From the NCBI GenBank assembly GCA_030762175.1, contig CM060843.1, forward strand, positions 24,507,501 through 24,571,500: 64,000 bases of DNA, in the 5' to 3' direction. This document shows, piece by piece, positions 47,847-59,700 of the stretch. A program made the translations under genes and the position numbers. Each line of letters begins with the position of its first letter. The first letter of the stretch is position 1. The notes beneath the pieces were generated by a model that was given only the letters and a program-made list of their open reading frames with translations, was not told where the DNA came from and did no database searches. The stretch comes from Metallyticus violacea (lineage: Eukaryota > Arthropoda > Insecta > Mantodea > Metallyticidae).

Positions 47847-49784
47847 TATTCCTCTCTTCTTCTCCTATATGATTACGAGTAATGGGAATCATATGGTAAT
47901 GCTGCTGTAAAGCTCGGAAAACACAATATAAACTTTTCAGAGATGTCAACTGCGCTAATTACAAAACTAAGTTACGATTGCCAACTCCTTAATCTAACTT
48001 TTTATACTATATAGTAACATTTTTTGAAATATTTTTATACTTTCCCAACCAAATATAAAGTAAGAATTTAGGAGAAAAAAATAAAGTAATAACATTGATG
48101 CTTAAAATTTCTTGGCCGCCAATAAAAACCACCAATAAACAACCAAAGCCGGGGAAAAAACAGAATTAACTCGCTTTAATTAATGTGGTGTTATACATAA
48201 ACATTTTATTTCAGTGAGTGATACTATTCATTCTATTCTGAAAAGAATAAACACACTTTCAATACAGTTAATGTTTTAATTAATGGATCTGCAACTTGTG
48301 TGTTAGCTACAGCAATAGCAACGACATCATATGCATTCATTGAGAAGTATATCCAACTCGGAGTGGAATTAGGAGCAATGACATCAAAGGTGCCGACAAA
48401 AGCTGTCCTTACTGTATATGTATAATGTGAGTCCATACAGTGTCGAGAGGGGGCTCTGGTGGATTATTGACTTGCTGCGCTTGTGTCGCGTAACAGTTTG
48501 AATTATGCAATGTGAACGTGTTATAGAGCAGTTAATTAAAACACCTTTTAGAAGCAATTCATATCTAGAGAAAGTCGAAATTGTAAGAAATGGGCGATCT
48601 TGCCCTAAATTTTCCAATCTTTCTGTTCTAAACAGAGATAAAAATCGTTGTTTTACATGAATTTCACAGAAACAAATGATGTGCAGAGCCCGAAAGTTAG
48701 GCAAAAGGCCTTTTATCTCTGGGTGGATATAAAGTCAGATAAAAATGAACGTGTTTCCGTACATTTGGAGTCGGTAGTATCAGTTTTTATTTTTCCTTGT
48801 TTGCCTATTTAGGCTTCTGTTTCCTATTTTAAGTTTAATTTTTTTGTTTTGTTTTGGATCGTTTTGGATTTTACTGCGATTATTTACGCATTTTAAAAAA
48901 CACACAAAGAATTTCAATATATCGAAGTGAAAAATATATACAAATTAAAAGGCATACTGACATTACAAAGATATCTATTGAGAATCTTGTTATATATTTA
49001 TTTCTTTTCAGTCAAAATCCTTTTCTTTAACACATTCATTTCAGCTCTTATGCAAAACCTTCAATAGTGAGAGGAACATGGTTATCTCGGGCGTACGAAT
49101 ACCATGAAATAGGAAGGATGAGAAAAGTACTGTAGTTTTTAATAGTCCTGGCGAATGGCCTTGTATCGATCTGCGCGAGACAATTGTAGGAAATCTGAAG
49201 TAGGGGTAACTTCTCAGCTGCATAAATGTAACAAACAATTGCAAGCGAGAAAGATGAGAGCAGTACAGCTGTGTCATAAACCGTCCCTATAATATGTTCA
49301 GTATGGAAATAAGAGAGATGCTAACCTATTTCCTCTATAAAGGGATAAACAGAAAACCACTGCGACCAGAAACACTGCGCATCTTCGGTACCTTGAAAAA
49401 ACATTTTGTTACTTGTAACCAAGAAATATAAGCTTAAGTACTTTAATTATGTAATATAGAAATTATTATCTTAAATATCTATTTTCATTAATAATGAACG
49501 ATATTATTCTGTTTTCATTTTAATAAATGCCTAATTTAGTTACATTACTACCTATTTTCAGTATTCTAAGTGTTTTTTTCTATCTATTTTAACCAAAGTA
49601 AATGTCTGAACTTCCGGGCTCTGATTAGGACCAAACACCGTGGTTCTCAGGTTGTGAATCTTTAAATAATCTATTTTTCCTGATCAGTCTATTGTTACAA
49701 TAGACAAGCAAATTTGGTCTAATGGTGGACTCAGTAATCATAATAATTATATAATTATTAAAGACCGTGAGTGTGTGTGTGTTA

Positions 49785-49848
<64 letters not shown>

Positions 49849-50261
49849 ACATGTTACTTGTTTCTATAAGTTAAAAACCTTTGGAGACTCCAACAATAAG
49901 TGTCTACAGCCTGATTACACTGGGTAACAATGAAAATGTTTCGGGCTTAAAAATAGTGAATTTACATGTATTTCCATCTGCTGAATTCAAAAATCACCAT
50001 AAAAATGATAGATTAGCTCTTGTTTTGAAGATAAAGTGAAATAAAGTTTCATTTTTTAGAGTGAAGATTTTAAATTTGGGGGATTTTTTTTGGGGGGGAG
50101 TTGACACACCTGTCAAATAACAAAACACAAATGCTCTTCAGCTGTTTGTAAGTCATAAACATAGACACTGTTGCTGTGACTGTGAATTACATGTAGTTTC
50201 TACTCAAATTAATGCAAAATTTCTGCTTCGCGAGTGCTTTTTTAGTGTAAAATTTGTAAAA
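47847..50261. other. AT-rich region with a dinucleotide repeat
   Basis: No coding motif is seen. A GT tract passes into a long AT tract near 49770-49845. Confidence 0.45.
49785..49844. repeat. (AT)n microsatellite
   Basis: About thirty AT units lie directly after a short GT tract (49768-49780). It gives a spurious Tyr-Ile repeat frame on the minus strand. Confidence 0.95.
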
Positions 50262-51081
50262 ATGCCACGAAAATGTGTAAATATGGTGAATAACTTTTGT
50301 TATATTTGTTGTGAAAGAAGACTGGCCTGCAAGAAATCTTCACCCTAGCGAGAAAAATGTCGCTGCCAAGCCTCTTGTGGACCCAAAAGACGTTCTTCTT
50401 CCACCCCTGCATATCAAGCTGGGTTTGATGAAAAACTTTGTCAAAGCTATGAACCGAGAAGGACGGGCCTTTAAGTACATCAGAGAGAAAATTTCGAAAT
50501 TAAGTGATGCAAAAGTTAAGGAAGGCATTTTTGTCGGACCACAAATGAGAGAACTTGTAAAGATCCTGCATTTGACCAAGTTTTGGGGGGGGGGGGGGGG
50601 AGAAAAGGAAGCTTGGGAAGCCTTCAAGGGTGTTGTTCATGGATTTTTAGGCAACAAAAGAGATGACAACTACAAGCATTTGGTGACAGTGGTCCTGCAA
50701 AAATACCGTAACCTTGGATGCAACATGTCCCTTAAGATCCATTTTCTCCACTCCCACCTAGACTTTTTCCCTCCTAGTTGTGTAACTGTTAGTGATGAAC
50801 ATGGGGAGAGATTCCATCAGGACATTTCTGTTATGGAACACAGATATCAGGGCCGTTGGGATGAAGTAATGCTTGCGGATTACTGTTGGTCTTGTATAGG
50901 GATTCTGCGGAACTCCATCACAAGAGGCAAGCTAAAAGACGACGAAGTCAATAGGCCACCACATGATTCTCTTCAGACACGACTATCTGCGAAGTATTTT
51001 TCCAGCAGTTTAGAAATCTTAGCATGTAATTACCAGTTAAAAATATCAAATGCACTTTCATTGTTGTTAGCATGTATGTAA
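50262..51081 (+). pseudogene. Internally deleted gene of a multicopy arthropod element family
   Basis: An ATG at 50262 opens MPRKCVNMVNNFCYICCE, a cysteine-rich start, and the frame stops after 29 codons. A second frame, 50311-51081 (256 codons), carries PPLHIKLGLMKNFVKAMNRE, GCNMSLKIHFLHSHLDFFP and VSDEHGERFHQDISVMEHRY. I recognise both as the two ends of a protein found in many near-identical copies in arthropod genomes and thought to belong to a mobile element; I do not know its activity. The middle is missing and the two parts are in different frames. A run of 16 G at 50585-50600 replaces part of the C-terminal half. The C-terminus after residue 230 looks altered. Confidence 0.65.
50585..50600 (+). 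repeat. Poly-G run of 16 bases
   Basis: This uninterrupted tract lies inside the coding remnant and translates as glycine; it probably grew by slippage. Confidence 0.95.
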
Positions 51082-51210
51082 TTAAAATGTATCCTTTTCT
51101 CTCAATCCGTTAATATGTAATACTTCCACCTTGTGTATATCATAGAAACTAGAGCTAATAAAAATTTTTCATTGTCATATTTGTTTTTCTCAACCCAAAA
51201 TTAGTAGGAA

Positions 51211-51453
51211 TTGCCTCACGAAGTGCTCGAAACATTCAAAAATTATTTTTTTGTTGCCCAGTGTTATTATCAGCGAATCCTAGAAGTATCAAAGCACGAT
51301 GAACATATGGGGGAAAAAAGACACATTTTATCTTATAAACGATGCGGTCTGCTTAATAGCAAAACAAGAGCTTGTTTCATTGGTAACAATGAAGTAGAGG
51401 ATTCTCTGAATAAGGGAAATTATGTTGAACTTTTGAAGCGTATGATACAATAA
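51211..51453 (+). CDS. Short frame, function unknown
   Basis: This 80-codon frame has no motif I recognise. It follows the element remnant by 130 bases on the same strand and may be a fragment of the same or another element. Composition is protein-like (balanced charged residues), but length and AT-rich context leave chance possible. Confidence 0.25.
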   Translation: MPHEVLETFKNYFFVAQCYYQRILEVSKHDEHMGEKRHILSYKRCGLLNSKTRACFIGNNEVEDSLNKGNYVELLKRMIQ

Positions 51454-51799
51454 GGTGTGTAGCTACAAGAACACTTAAAAACTTCCACTGTTGTCCGAGG
51501 TACATGCCATTACATTACATACATTAGTTCTTTGAACTAATGATTGCATTAGACGAGATCAAAAAGCAACAATTGTTTCTATTCTATTTCGTAAAACTTT
51601 AGTGGGGAGGAGTACAGGGGAGATTTGTGAAATTCAGTGATGTCATCTTTGATAAAATACCGGGAGCAGTTAATAAACCCAAATCCTACGTGCTAGTGTT
51701 TCTGAAATGTGGAGGAGGACATAGGCAGTACAGATAACAAAAGCTAGCAAAGAAATGAAACAGAAAATTGAAATACTGTAAGTAAACATAATTTTATTC

Positions 51800-52245
51800 A
51801 ATTACAGAAGATACTCAACATGACTGCCACCAATTTCGATACATTTTGTGCCTCGCCTGGTTGCGTCACGTCGAACTCTTGGAAAGATTCCCGGCATATC
51901 TCGGATGACTTCACCTGCTACTTGAAGTCGTGTTATGTCTCCATGGGAGTCTGTACACCAGGGTTTGCATGTACCCCCAGAAAAAAAAAAAAACCAAGAG
52001 TGTCAGATCGGGTGCGTGAGAGGGCCAGGCCATTGCGCCTGCATGTCCAATCTATCTGTTGCCAAAGATGTAATTCAAATGGCCACGTAACTCATGAAAA
52101 GTGTGCTGGATCGCCATCATGCTGAAACCATATGGCATGATGGATTTCCAAAGACAATTCTTGCAGCTACTCGCGTGGCTGTGGGATACGGTGAATAACT
52201 GCTGTGCATCAAGTAACAGCTGAAGCAGAACCACTGATAAACAAC
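51800..52245 (-). pseudogene. DUF4817-type transposase fragment, copy 5
   Basis: The minus strand gives RWPGPLTHPI and then, after a stop, HSWFFFFWGYMQTLVYRLPW, the block around the third catalytic residue of this transposase group. KMYRNWW near the end is a possible C-terminus. Stops interrupt it. The word choice differs from copies 1-4, so it is probably a separate family. Confidence 0.5.
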
Positions 52246-52854
52246 CCTTAACTAATGAATGCTTATCTCCACTGCTTGTCGCAGTTTTTACTTATAGTCA
52301 TCCCCCTCCCGTTTCTAGCGCGCAAACAAAGCGTTTCTGGAAATTAATTTATTAACAAACATCACATGGTACATACCTACCGAGCTTTGTAATATTATAT
52401 GTAGGTAATTTCGTGTTAACTAAGCTCGATGTTATGATGGAGCTCCGGTAACGGGTAGTGTTGGAGGACTGCAAGCCTATGATAAAGTGAAATATCCTGA
52501 GGTATTATTTGTCCATTGTTGTAGTGGTGCTTTGAATTTAGTTCTCTAACAGTCCGTCAGTAATATAAAAGAGTGAGGAATATTCTTCATATCTTTGTAA
52601 GAAATAAGTTCCTATTTTCTAAGTCACCTAAAGTTATTACATTTATAAGCAAGACGTTACTAAGAAGTGGAACTTTTCTCCTCGCCTAGTAAACACATTC
52701 AGAGAAAACAGAAAATTTGACTGAGTTTATCAAATGAGTGAGATTGTTGAGATGTTGATTTTTTTTATTTACGGACGGTCTTTAACATCTCAGGTTATCA
52801 GCATCTCATTCAATTTAGAGCGTGAAACGGCCGACAAATTTTGCTCTTCTTTCA
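52246..52854. other. AT-rich gap
   Basis: Nothing recognisable was found here. Confidence 0.4.
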
Positions 52855-53032
52855 GGCTTGAGGTTCTATATCGTGCGATACGGGACCCACGGCTTTACTT
52901 CCCTTCCGAAGTAAGCGATACTGCGGATTTTTACGCTCGAAAAAATTCATCGGTCCAGGCCAGGTTTGAACCTATGATCTTGGGTTTGGAAGACAAGTGT
53001 GGTTACCACTACACCACCAAAACCGACCATTG
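52855..53032 (-). mobile_element. tRNA-Gly-like SINE (family E)
   Basis: The minus strand reads GGTGGTGTAGTGGTAACC (A box), an anticodon loop CTTCCAA that includes TCC as in tRNA-Gly, and AGGTTCAAACCT (B box). A body with GAAGTAAAGCCGTGGGTCCC follows, a sequence type I have seen with arthropod SINEs. Ends are approximate and no target duplication was found. Confidence 0.6.
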
Positions 53033-53299
53033 AGATTATGAAACAGTATTGCAGGCTAGGGGTTCCTATCTATTCTTGAACAGTTTTGCAATCAGTTCCT
53101 TCCTGGAAGTTTTCGCTTATATTTTTTCACACACTGGCCTTTTTTTAATGATCTGCAAATAAAATCTTCAATTATAGCATATTGTTGCAAGAGTCGAAGA
53201 TGTTAAAAATACAATGAAGATTACACGTTAGTCAGGCTTTGCTGGTCTGTGACAGTGTGTGAACGAGAAATCATGGAATCGACCAAGAAAGCAAAGAAA

Positions 53300-54600
53300 T
53301 GAAGATCCACAAATTGTTCATAGAGCTTTGCTTTAGCGAATTCCGAAGGATTGCGGTTGTGCCCATGAAACGATTTTTAAAACATTTCTTCAAATCTCCA
53401 TCGATTCTCCTTACCAGGCACCGAAAATGACAATGAAATAAACTATCTATACGGTTTTTTTTCATTGTCATATATGTGTGTATGTGTGTACGGTCGCAAT
53501 TTTTATTTTTTCTCAACAACAATCGGCATATAACAAACGGTTCGTCGAGTTCGTTAACCAGCAAAATTGGAGCATTGGGGATATGGGTTAACTGAAAGTG
53601 AAACTTTTTTTAAAGAAATTAAAAATCGCTCTATAGGCCGCAATTGTTTTTCTCAGTGATATTTCCTGAAAAGAACTTGATAAATGTGTTTCCGGAAATC
53701 AAGGCAATCAAGGGCCATTAGGAGTGGGGACATACGTGAAAAAACGTGTGGGGGTTAAAGCGGAATTTAAAAGTCGCTCCAGTGGCCGCAATTTTATTTT
53801 TTTAAGGTAAACTCAGTGTATGCCACTGATATAAAACAAGAAAATTTGTTTTTGAAAATCAGTAAAATGAGACTATTAAGAGGGAGGGGCTACGCAAAAT
53901 TTAAAAATTGAAATCGCTCTAGCGACATTAACATTTACTTTTTTGCAACGCAACCCCCCCCCCCACACACACATACACATATATTAACAGTAATTATCAC
54001 CTTCACTTGTCTTCTTGCCATAGAAGAACTCTAGTAGTTCGAAATATGGCGATTACAAGTTGACTTTCTCTCAGTGTTTTACACTTTTCTACTTTGATAA
54101 TTACGTTGTTAATAGTGTTACTTTATTTTTATATTATAATATATATAACATTTAAATAAATTAAGAAAAATATTTTCTGAAAATCAGTGAAATCGAACTA
54201 TTAAGAGTGTGAGAGTTTACCGAAAACCCAAAATTTAAAAATCCTCTAGTGGCACTAATATGCGTTTCTTCACAACAAAATTCGATACATACTTTAAATA
54301 AATCAATGAAAATAGTTTCTGAAAATTAAGAAAATTGGATTATTAGGAGTAGGGGTATACTTGTTACCGAAATTTAAAAAGCATTGTTGCATTTTCTCTA
54401 TAGTGTTTTAATTTTCTCTAAATTGTTTATTAAAAGGACAAATTAATTCGGTATATAAACTGCATTTATAACGATGCGTATGTTTTACATTTAACAAAAG
54501 CATTGTCGAGAATATAGCAAATGTGAATTATTAATGCAATAATGTGTTATGTTTGTATGTTAGAGCGCTCTTCAATAACTTTCAGAAAACATTTGCGCTA
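53300..54600 (-). repeat. Unclassified repeat element with ~140-bp units, copy 2 (inverted)
   Basis: Read on the minus strand, this follows the order of 28040-30190: a flank with TTATAAATGCAGTTTATATA, a short array of the same units (words such as AATCGCTCTAGCGACATTAA on the plus strand), then a flank with GTTAACGAACTCGACGAA and CTTCGGAATTCGCTAAA. The array here has about five units instead of eleven. No SINE interrupts it. Confidence 0.65.
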
Positions 54601-55150
54601 CTTGTTTTTACTACAATAATATTTAAATTAAACTTCAGAGCAAATGAAAATGGATGAAACTTTCGATTGTTTATTGTTGATTGTGTTTATTTGTACATTG
54701 TAATTGTTTCTTAATAGTAACCTGTTTTGGTTTTATTGAAACATATAAACATTTTATTCTTAAATACATAATGTAACTCGAAACTTTCTGTTACTTTTCT
54801 CTATTTTAGTGAATGTAAAAATATCAAGGACTGCTCAGTTCATAAACATATTAAAACATATTAAAAATGTTTAAACACAGTATATCTTTGTCTATCAGTG
54901 GTCATATATTTAATTTAATTAATAGTATACCGTTCATTTACGTGGATTAATCTCAACAACTACAACAACAATAATAACAACAATAATAATGTGGTATCTC
55001 TTCCGCGATACTTATAGATTGCAAGAATTCTAATTTTGTTCTCTTAATTACACAAAGTGATGGCATAACTTGTTTCATTAATTAATAAGGCCTAATTTGG
55101 ATTATATATATTATTTTTAAGTTACTCTACTAGATGAGGAATTCGCTTAG
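54601..55150. other. AT-rich flank left of the Maverick-type element
   Basis: The sequence is strongly AT-rich with a few AAC/AAT tracts near 54960-54990 and has no coding motif. Base composition changes noticeably to the right of about 55.15 kb. Confidence 0.4.
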
Positions 55151-55261
55151 TTTACTCATCTCCTGCGCGACGGGCTTTTATGAAATTCTGGACTCTCTCC
55201 ACATGTAGTTGACAGATCAGTAGTATATATCCCTCCTCGCGTGATTTTAATATAAAAGTGA

Positions 55262-55455
55262 TATCAAAAGGGGTGGGGGGTGATATCAAAAGTGGTGGGA
55301 GGTGGGGGTGGGGTTGTGGTGGTGGTGGGAGGTGGTGGTGGTGGGAGGTGGTGGTGGTGGTGGTGGTGGTGGTGGGGGTGGTGGTGGTGGGGGTGGTGGT
55401 GGTGGGGGTGGTGGTGGTGGGGGTGGTGGTGGTGGTGGTGTGGGTGTTGTGGGGG
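55262..55455 (+). repeat. (GGT)n-rich simple repeat
   Basis: About 190 bases of GGT and GGGGT units, with the word GATATCAAAA at each side (near 55260, 55281, 55464 and 55490). The G-rich strand could form quadruplexes. It lies in the presumed terminal region of the Maverick-type element. Confidence 0.9.
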
Positions 55456-55738
55456 TGGGGTGTTGATATCAAAATCTCAATTTGAATTGATATCAAAATT
55501 TCTGTTTGATTAAGCGATAGGAAAATCTCTGTTTGATCGAGTGTTGGATTTAAATCTCCGAAAAAAGTGTGTGTGATCAATTAATTACGTTGTAAAAAAA
55601 TGGAGAGCCCTTCCGCCACTGCGTTGGCAGTTCGCCACTGCTCGCTCCCCCCACCGCTCGCTCTCGCCGCTCGAGCGCTTGTCCCCTCGCTTTGTTCGCC
55701 CCCGCACAATGCTTTTGCGTGAATTCGGTCTTCAATGG

Positions 55739-56480
55739 GCGGTTTCTTATTCGTTTGTATATATTCTTTTTAACAAAAACTCTGTATTTTCTCACACAGG
55801 GTTAGAAAAGTCAAAAACAATATGTGTGGGTTTTTCTTTACAGAGCCAAACTAAAAAGTTCTTTAACACGTTGGCTCGCTCTGTACACCACACAATGCTT
55901 TTTGTTCCCTCACATGGGAGTTGTCACGGTGTTTTCAAAAGTCGAAAACAATATGTGGGTATTTTAAAAGTTTCTTTTCACGTTGCCTTTTCTCTGTATT
56001 TCTAAAAATCTATTATTTTCACAAGGAAACAAAAAACATTCTTCTAAAATCCTATCTTCAGAGACATTTAAAAGTTCTTTCTTTCGGGGGAAAAGACATT
56101 GTTAATAAAAGTTCTTTCACATCGACATGGGTGGTTTCTTATTCGTTTGTATATATTCTTTTTAACAAAAACTCTGTGTTTTCTCACACAGGGTTAGAAA
56201 AGTCAAAAACAATATGTGAGGGTTTTTCTTTACAGAGCCAACTAAAAGTTTCTTTTTCTGTATTTCCATGCTTTGTTCACGCGTGTTTATAAAAGAATTC
56301 GGAGGCCATCTTTTCTTCTTCTAAAAAACCGAGTCAATGGATTGTTTCTTATTCGTTTGTATATATTCTTTTTAACTTGTATATATTCTTTTTAACTAAA
56401 ACTCTGTATTTTCTCACACAGGGTTAGAAAAGTCAAAAACAATATGTGTGGGTTTTTCTTTACAGAGCCAACTAAAAGTT
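55739..56480 (+). repeat. Three ~118-bp direct repeats in the polymerase leader
   Basis: Copies lie at 55739-55858, 56130-56247 and 56337-56476. Each contains TTCTTATTCGTTTGTATATA, TCTCACACAGGGTTAGAAAA and GGGTTTTTCTTTACAGAGCC, nearly identical. The third has an extra internal 20-bp duplication of TTGTATATATTCTTTTTAAC. Shorter partial copies of the GTCAAAAACAA word occur at 55938 and 56508. The spacing is irregular, so these are dispersed direct repeats; regulatory or terminal-repeat function is a guess. Confidence 0.88.
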
Positions 56481-56651
56481 TTCTTACTAACACACAGTGA
56501 CAGAAAAAAGTCAAAAACAAGGGGATTCTTTTTTCTTCTTCTAGCAAACTCACACCGCGTACCCGATGGAAGATTAAAAAAACCTTCCCCCACCATTTGT
56601 ACGACGATTGGCTGTAGGGTTATGCATGCGCAGTAGAAACCTCACCTTCTC

Positions 56652-56717
56652 ATTGGTTGTGGGCGTGGTCTTTGTTGTCTATTGGGTGTGGGCGTTATCT
56701 TTTGTTGTCTATAAAAG
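56652..56717 (+). promoter_or_regulatory. Putative DNA polymerase gene promoter
   Basis: Two 29-30 bp direct repeats (from 56652 and 56681) each carry ATTGG, an inverted CCAAT box, followed by GTGGGCG and TTGTTGTCT. TATAAAAG at 56710-56717 follows at once. A third ATTGG is at 56607 and a GCATGCGCA word at 56624. The start codon lies 40 bases after the TATA box. This is a strong-looking RNA polymerase II promoter by sequence alone. Confidence 0.65.
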
Positions 56718-56756
56718 TTCAATCGCGACGAAAGATGCTTATATCACGTGGTAATC

Positions 56757-59700
56757 ATGTCTGCCAAGGTTGTCAACTACGGAGACGAATCTTCTGCCGA
56801 TCAATCTTCTACAAACACTTCCATCAGTGACCAGGGGCCCGAGTCTTCGAGGAATAACGGAAACTCCGGTACTGGGAGTCTAGTTGAAGGGTTCACGTCG
56901 GTTTTAGAACAGTTCGTCAACAAAAAGAAAAGTTGTGATCATCGCAAGAGAACACGTTATGGGGGCAAGCTCACTCTTAAGAGAACACGTGGCTTCTCGG
57001 GCGGTGTGGCCAGCAAAAGTGATCAGACCGGAAACGGTGAACCATACCGTCCTGCTGCTTCGTCTTCTACCGGAGCTGCTTCGGCTTCTACCGGAGCTGC
57101 TTCGCCTTCTACCGGAGCTGCCTCGCCTTCTACCGGAGCTGCCTCGCCTTCTACCGGAGCTGCTTCGTCTTCTACCGGAGCTGCTTCGTCTTCTACCGGA
57201 GCTGGCTCGCCTTCTACCGGAAATGGTGTACCACCTTCTCTTGTTGACAGCATTGTGCCACAGGTAAGTGCAACCTTGCAACCATCTTTCGAAATTATTA
57301 ACCATAGCCAGAGGGCAACTAAAAAATTTTATTCTGGGTACTCTGAAACTGAAATTATGGTGAGTTCGATGCCTAAAGATGCAGATCCTGACCAATGGGT
57401 TTCCAAAGTGTTTCATGATTATTTATCATTTGTTGATGACAATCTGCTAAAAAACCAACCAGGGTTCGTAGGAATAACCGTTCATGATACCAAAAATCCT
57501 GCTAGACCTTTTAACATGAGTGTACGTAGGTTTGATCAGGTAAACCCCGAGGCCGTATTGAAATCAATGGAGAAAATAATGCAAAGTAACAAAGAATTTT
57601 TGTTGGGAGGGGCAATCAAAATTTCGTGTATTTGGACAAATGAAATATCAGGTTCATGTTACAAACGCTGCGACGACTGTAGTAAAAACAAAGGTATTAT
57701 AGAAATTAAAAACAAAGACAATCTTTGTCTACCTAGAGCCATCGCAGTGTGCAAATCCAAAATTGACGGGGATGTTCATTATGGTTCTATTACGCGATAT
57801 GACCGTCTGCAAAAACAAAAAGCTGTAGAGTTGTGTGAGAAAATAGGCAAAACCGATGGCCCGTTTACACTTGACGACGTGAAACTCTTTGAAATAGCGC
57901 TAAAGGAGTATCCTATCACTGTTTTTGGTGGTCATAATGGTAAAAATGTCCTCTACAAGTCGGAAATTAACACCGATAAACACATCGACGTAATATTCCA
58001 CGACAGCCATTTTAATGCAATTGTAAACCTACACGGGGCATTCAAATGTAAGTGGTATTGCCGACATTGTAATTTTCCCTCACTTAATAAAAAAGAAACT
58101 CACAGGTGTGATCTAAACTGTGTCAAGTGTCGACAGAGGTGTCCAACATCATTTGATAGGTATGTGAAATGCGATTCATGTCATCGCGATTTCAACGGGG
58201 AGACCTGTTTTAATAATCATTTGATTAAGGGGAAATATTACCCTAAATCCATGTCAGTATGCGACGTGGAAAAAGTATGCCCGTTGTGTAACAAACTTGT
58301 GAATATGAGGCTTAGGAAAACTCCTCACCAGTGCGGAGAAATTTATTGTGTTACTTGTAAGGTCCATGTGAATGCCAACCACGAGTGCTACATTCGACCG
58401 TACAATTCACCAAATTTGCGAAAGAATTTCGTGTTCATGTTCATAGATTTCGAGTGTACTCAGAACACGCTTTATTCCACAGACGTGTTTGAACACATTC
58501 CTAATCTATGTATAATGCATAAAAGTTGTGGTCTGTGTGTGGACAAGTCTCATAAGATGCCCTATTGTACACAGTGTGGTGTTAAAGAATGGGTATTCGA
58601 CAAGGAGCCTGTAAAAGAATTGTTTGACCACATCACACAACCAGGGTTCGAATCCCGTGACATTATTGTCATAGCACACAACTTGAGGTCGTATGATGGC
58701 CAGTTTTTGTTAAAACACATGGTGGGCACCCTAAATTGGGACCCCGAACTGATTATGAATGGAAGCAAAATTTACAGAATGAAGTATAAGAGTGTAACTT
58801 TTCTAGACTCTTTGAATTTCATTCCTATGCCACTGTCTCACTTTTCAAAAACCTTTCAACTCCCTGAATGTAAAGGTTATTTTCCTTACCTGTTCAACAC
58901 CAAGGAAAACGAAAAGTATGTTGGTCCTGTACCAGAGCAAAAATATTACTGCCCAGATGGCATGAGTGTTGATGACCGCAAGACTTTCGAGCAGTGGCAT
59001 AATGAAAAGTTGTCCTCAAATTATGTCTTTGACATGAAAAAAGAAATGGTTACTTACTGTAAAACTGACGTTTATCTCTTGAGTCAAGGTGTTTCCAAAT
59101 TTAGGAAACAATTTATTGACGAGAACGGTATTGACCCGTTTAGAGAATGCGTCACCATAGCTCAGGCATGCATGAATGTATATAGGAAACGGTTCATGCC
59201 AAGAAATAAAATACCACTTATTCCCGCAGGAGGATACCGTTTAGCTGATAAGCAATCGCGGGTAGCGTGTATCTGGCTGTCTTGGTTGGAACAGCAGCAA
59301 TCAACCATCATACAGCATGCTTATCGGTGTCGGGAAATTAAAGTTTTAGGGCATAAAGTGGACGGGTACAAAGAAGAAGGGAAATGTGTCTATTTCTTTC
59401 ATGGATGCTTCTACCACGGTTGCACACGTTGTTACCCGAATAGGAATTCAAGGTTATACAACACTGGCAACCAGACCATGAGTTCCAGATACGAGGACAC
59501 CGTGAAGGTCACGAAGATGATGAGGCATGCTGGGTATAACGTGACCGAGATGTGGGAGTGTGAGTTCAATGGTTTGATTAAGACCAATAGGGTTTTGGCT
59601 GAATTTGTCAAAAGTTTTCCCTACCCCGAACCTCTCAATCCACGAGATGCCTTCTTTGGTGGACGTACAAATTGTACGAAAACCTACTGCGAAGCCTCTG

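Noticed and set aside
49625..49852. Minus frame with a Tyr-Ile repeat
   Set aside because: It is the translation of an AT microsatellite.
55258..55580. Gly/Trp/Val-rich plus frames and a Thr/Pro-rich minus frame
   Set aside because: They are readings of a GGT simple repeat, not genes.
55679..56636. Frames of 60-123 codons in the polymerase leader
   Set aside because: They are driven by the three direct repeats and contain no protein motif.
56904..57416. Arg/Ser-rich minus frame and Leu-rich plus frame over the polymerase N-terminus
   Set aside because: They are shadows of the 21-bp repeat in other frames.
58642..58654. A perfect tRNA B-box word GGGTTCGAATCCC inside the polymerase gene
   Set aside because: No A box or cloverleaf lies upstream, and the bases fit the open frame (PGFESRD). 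I take it as chance.
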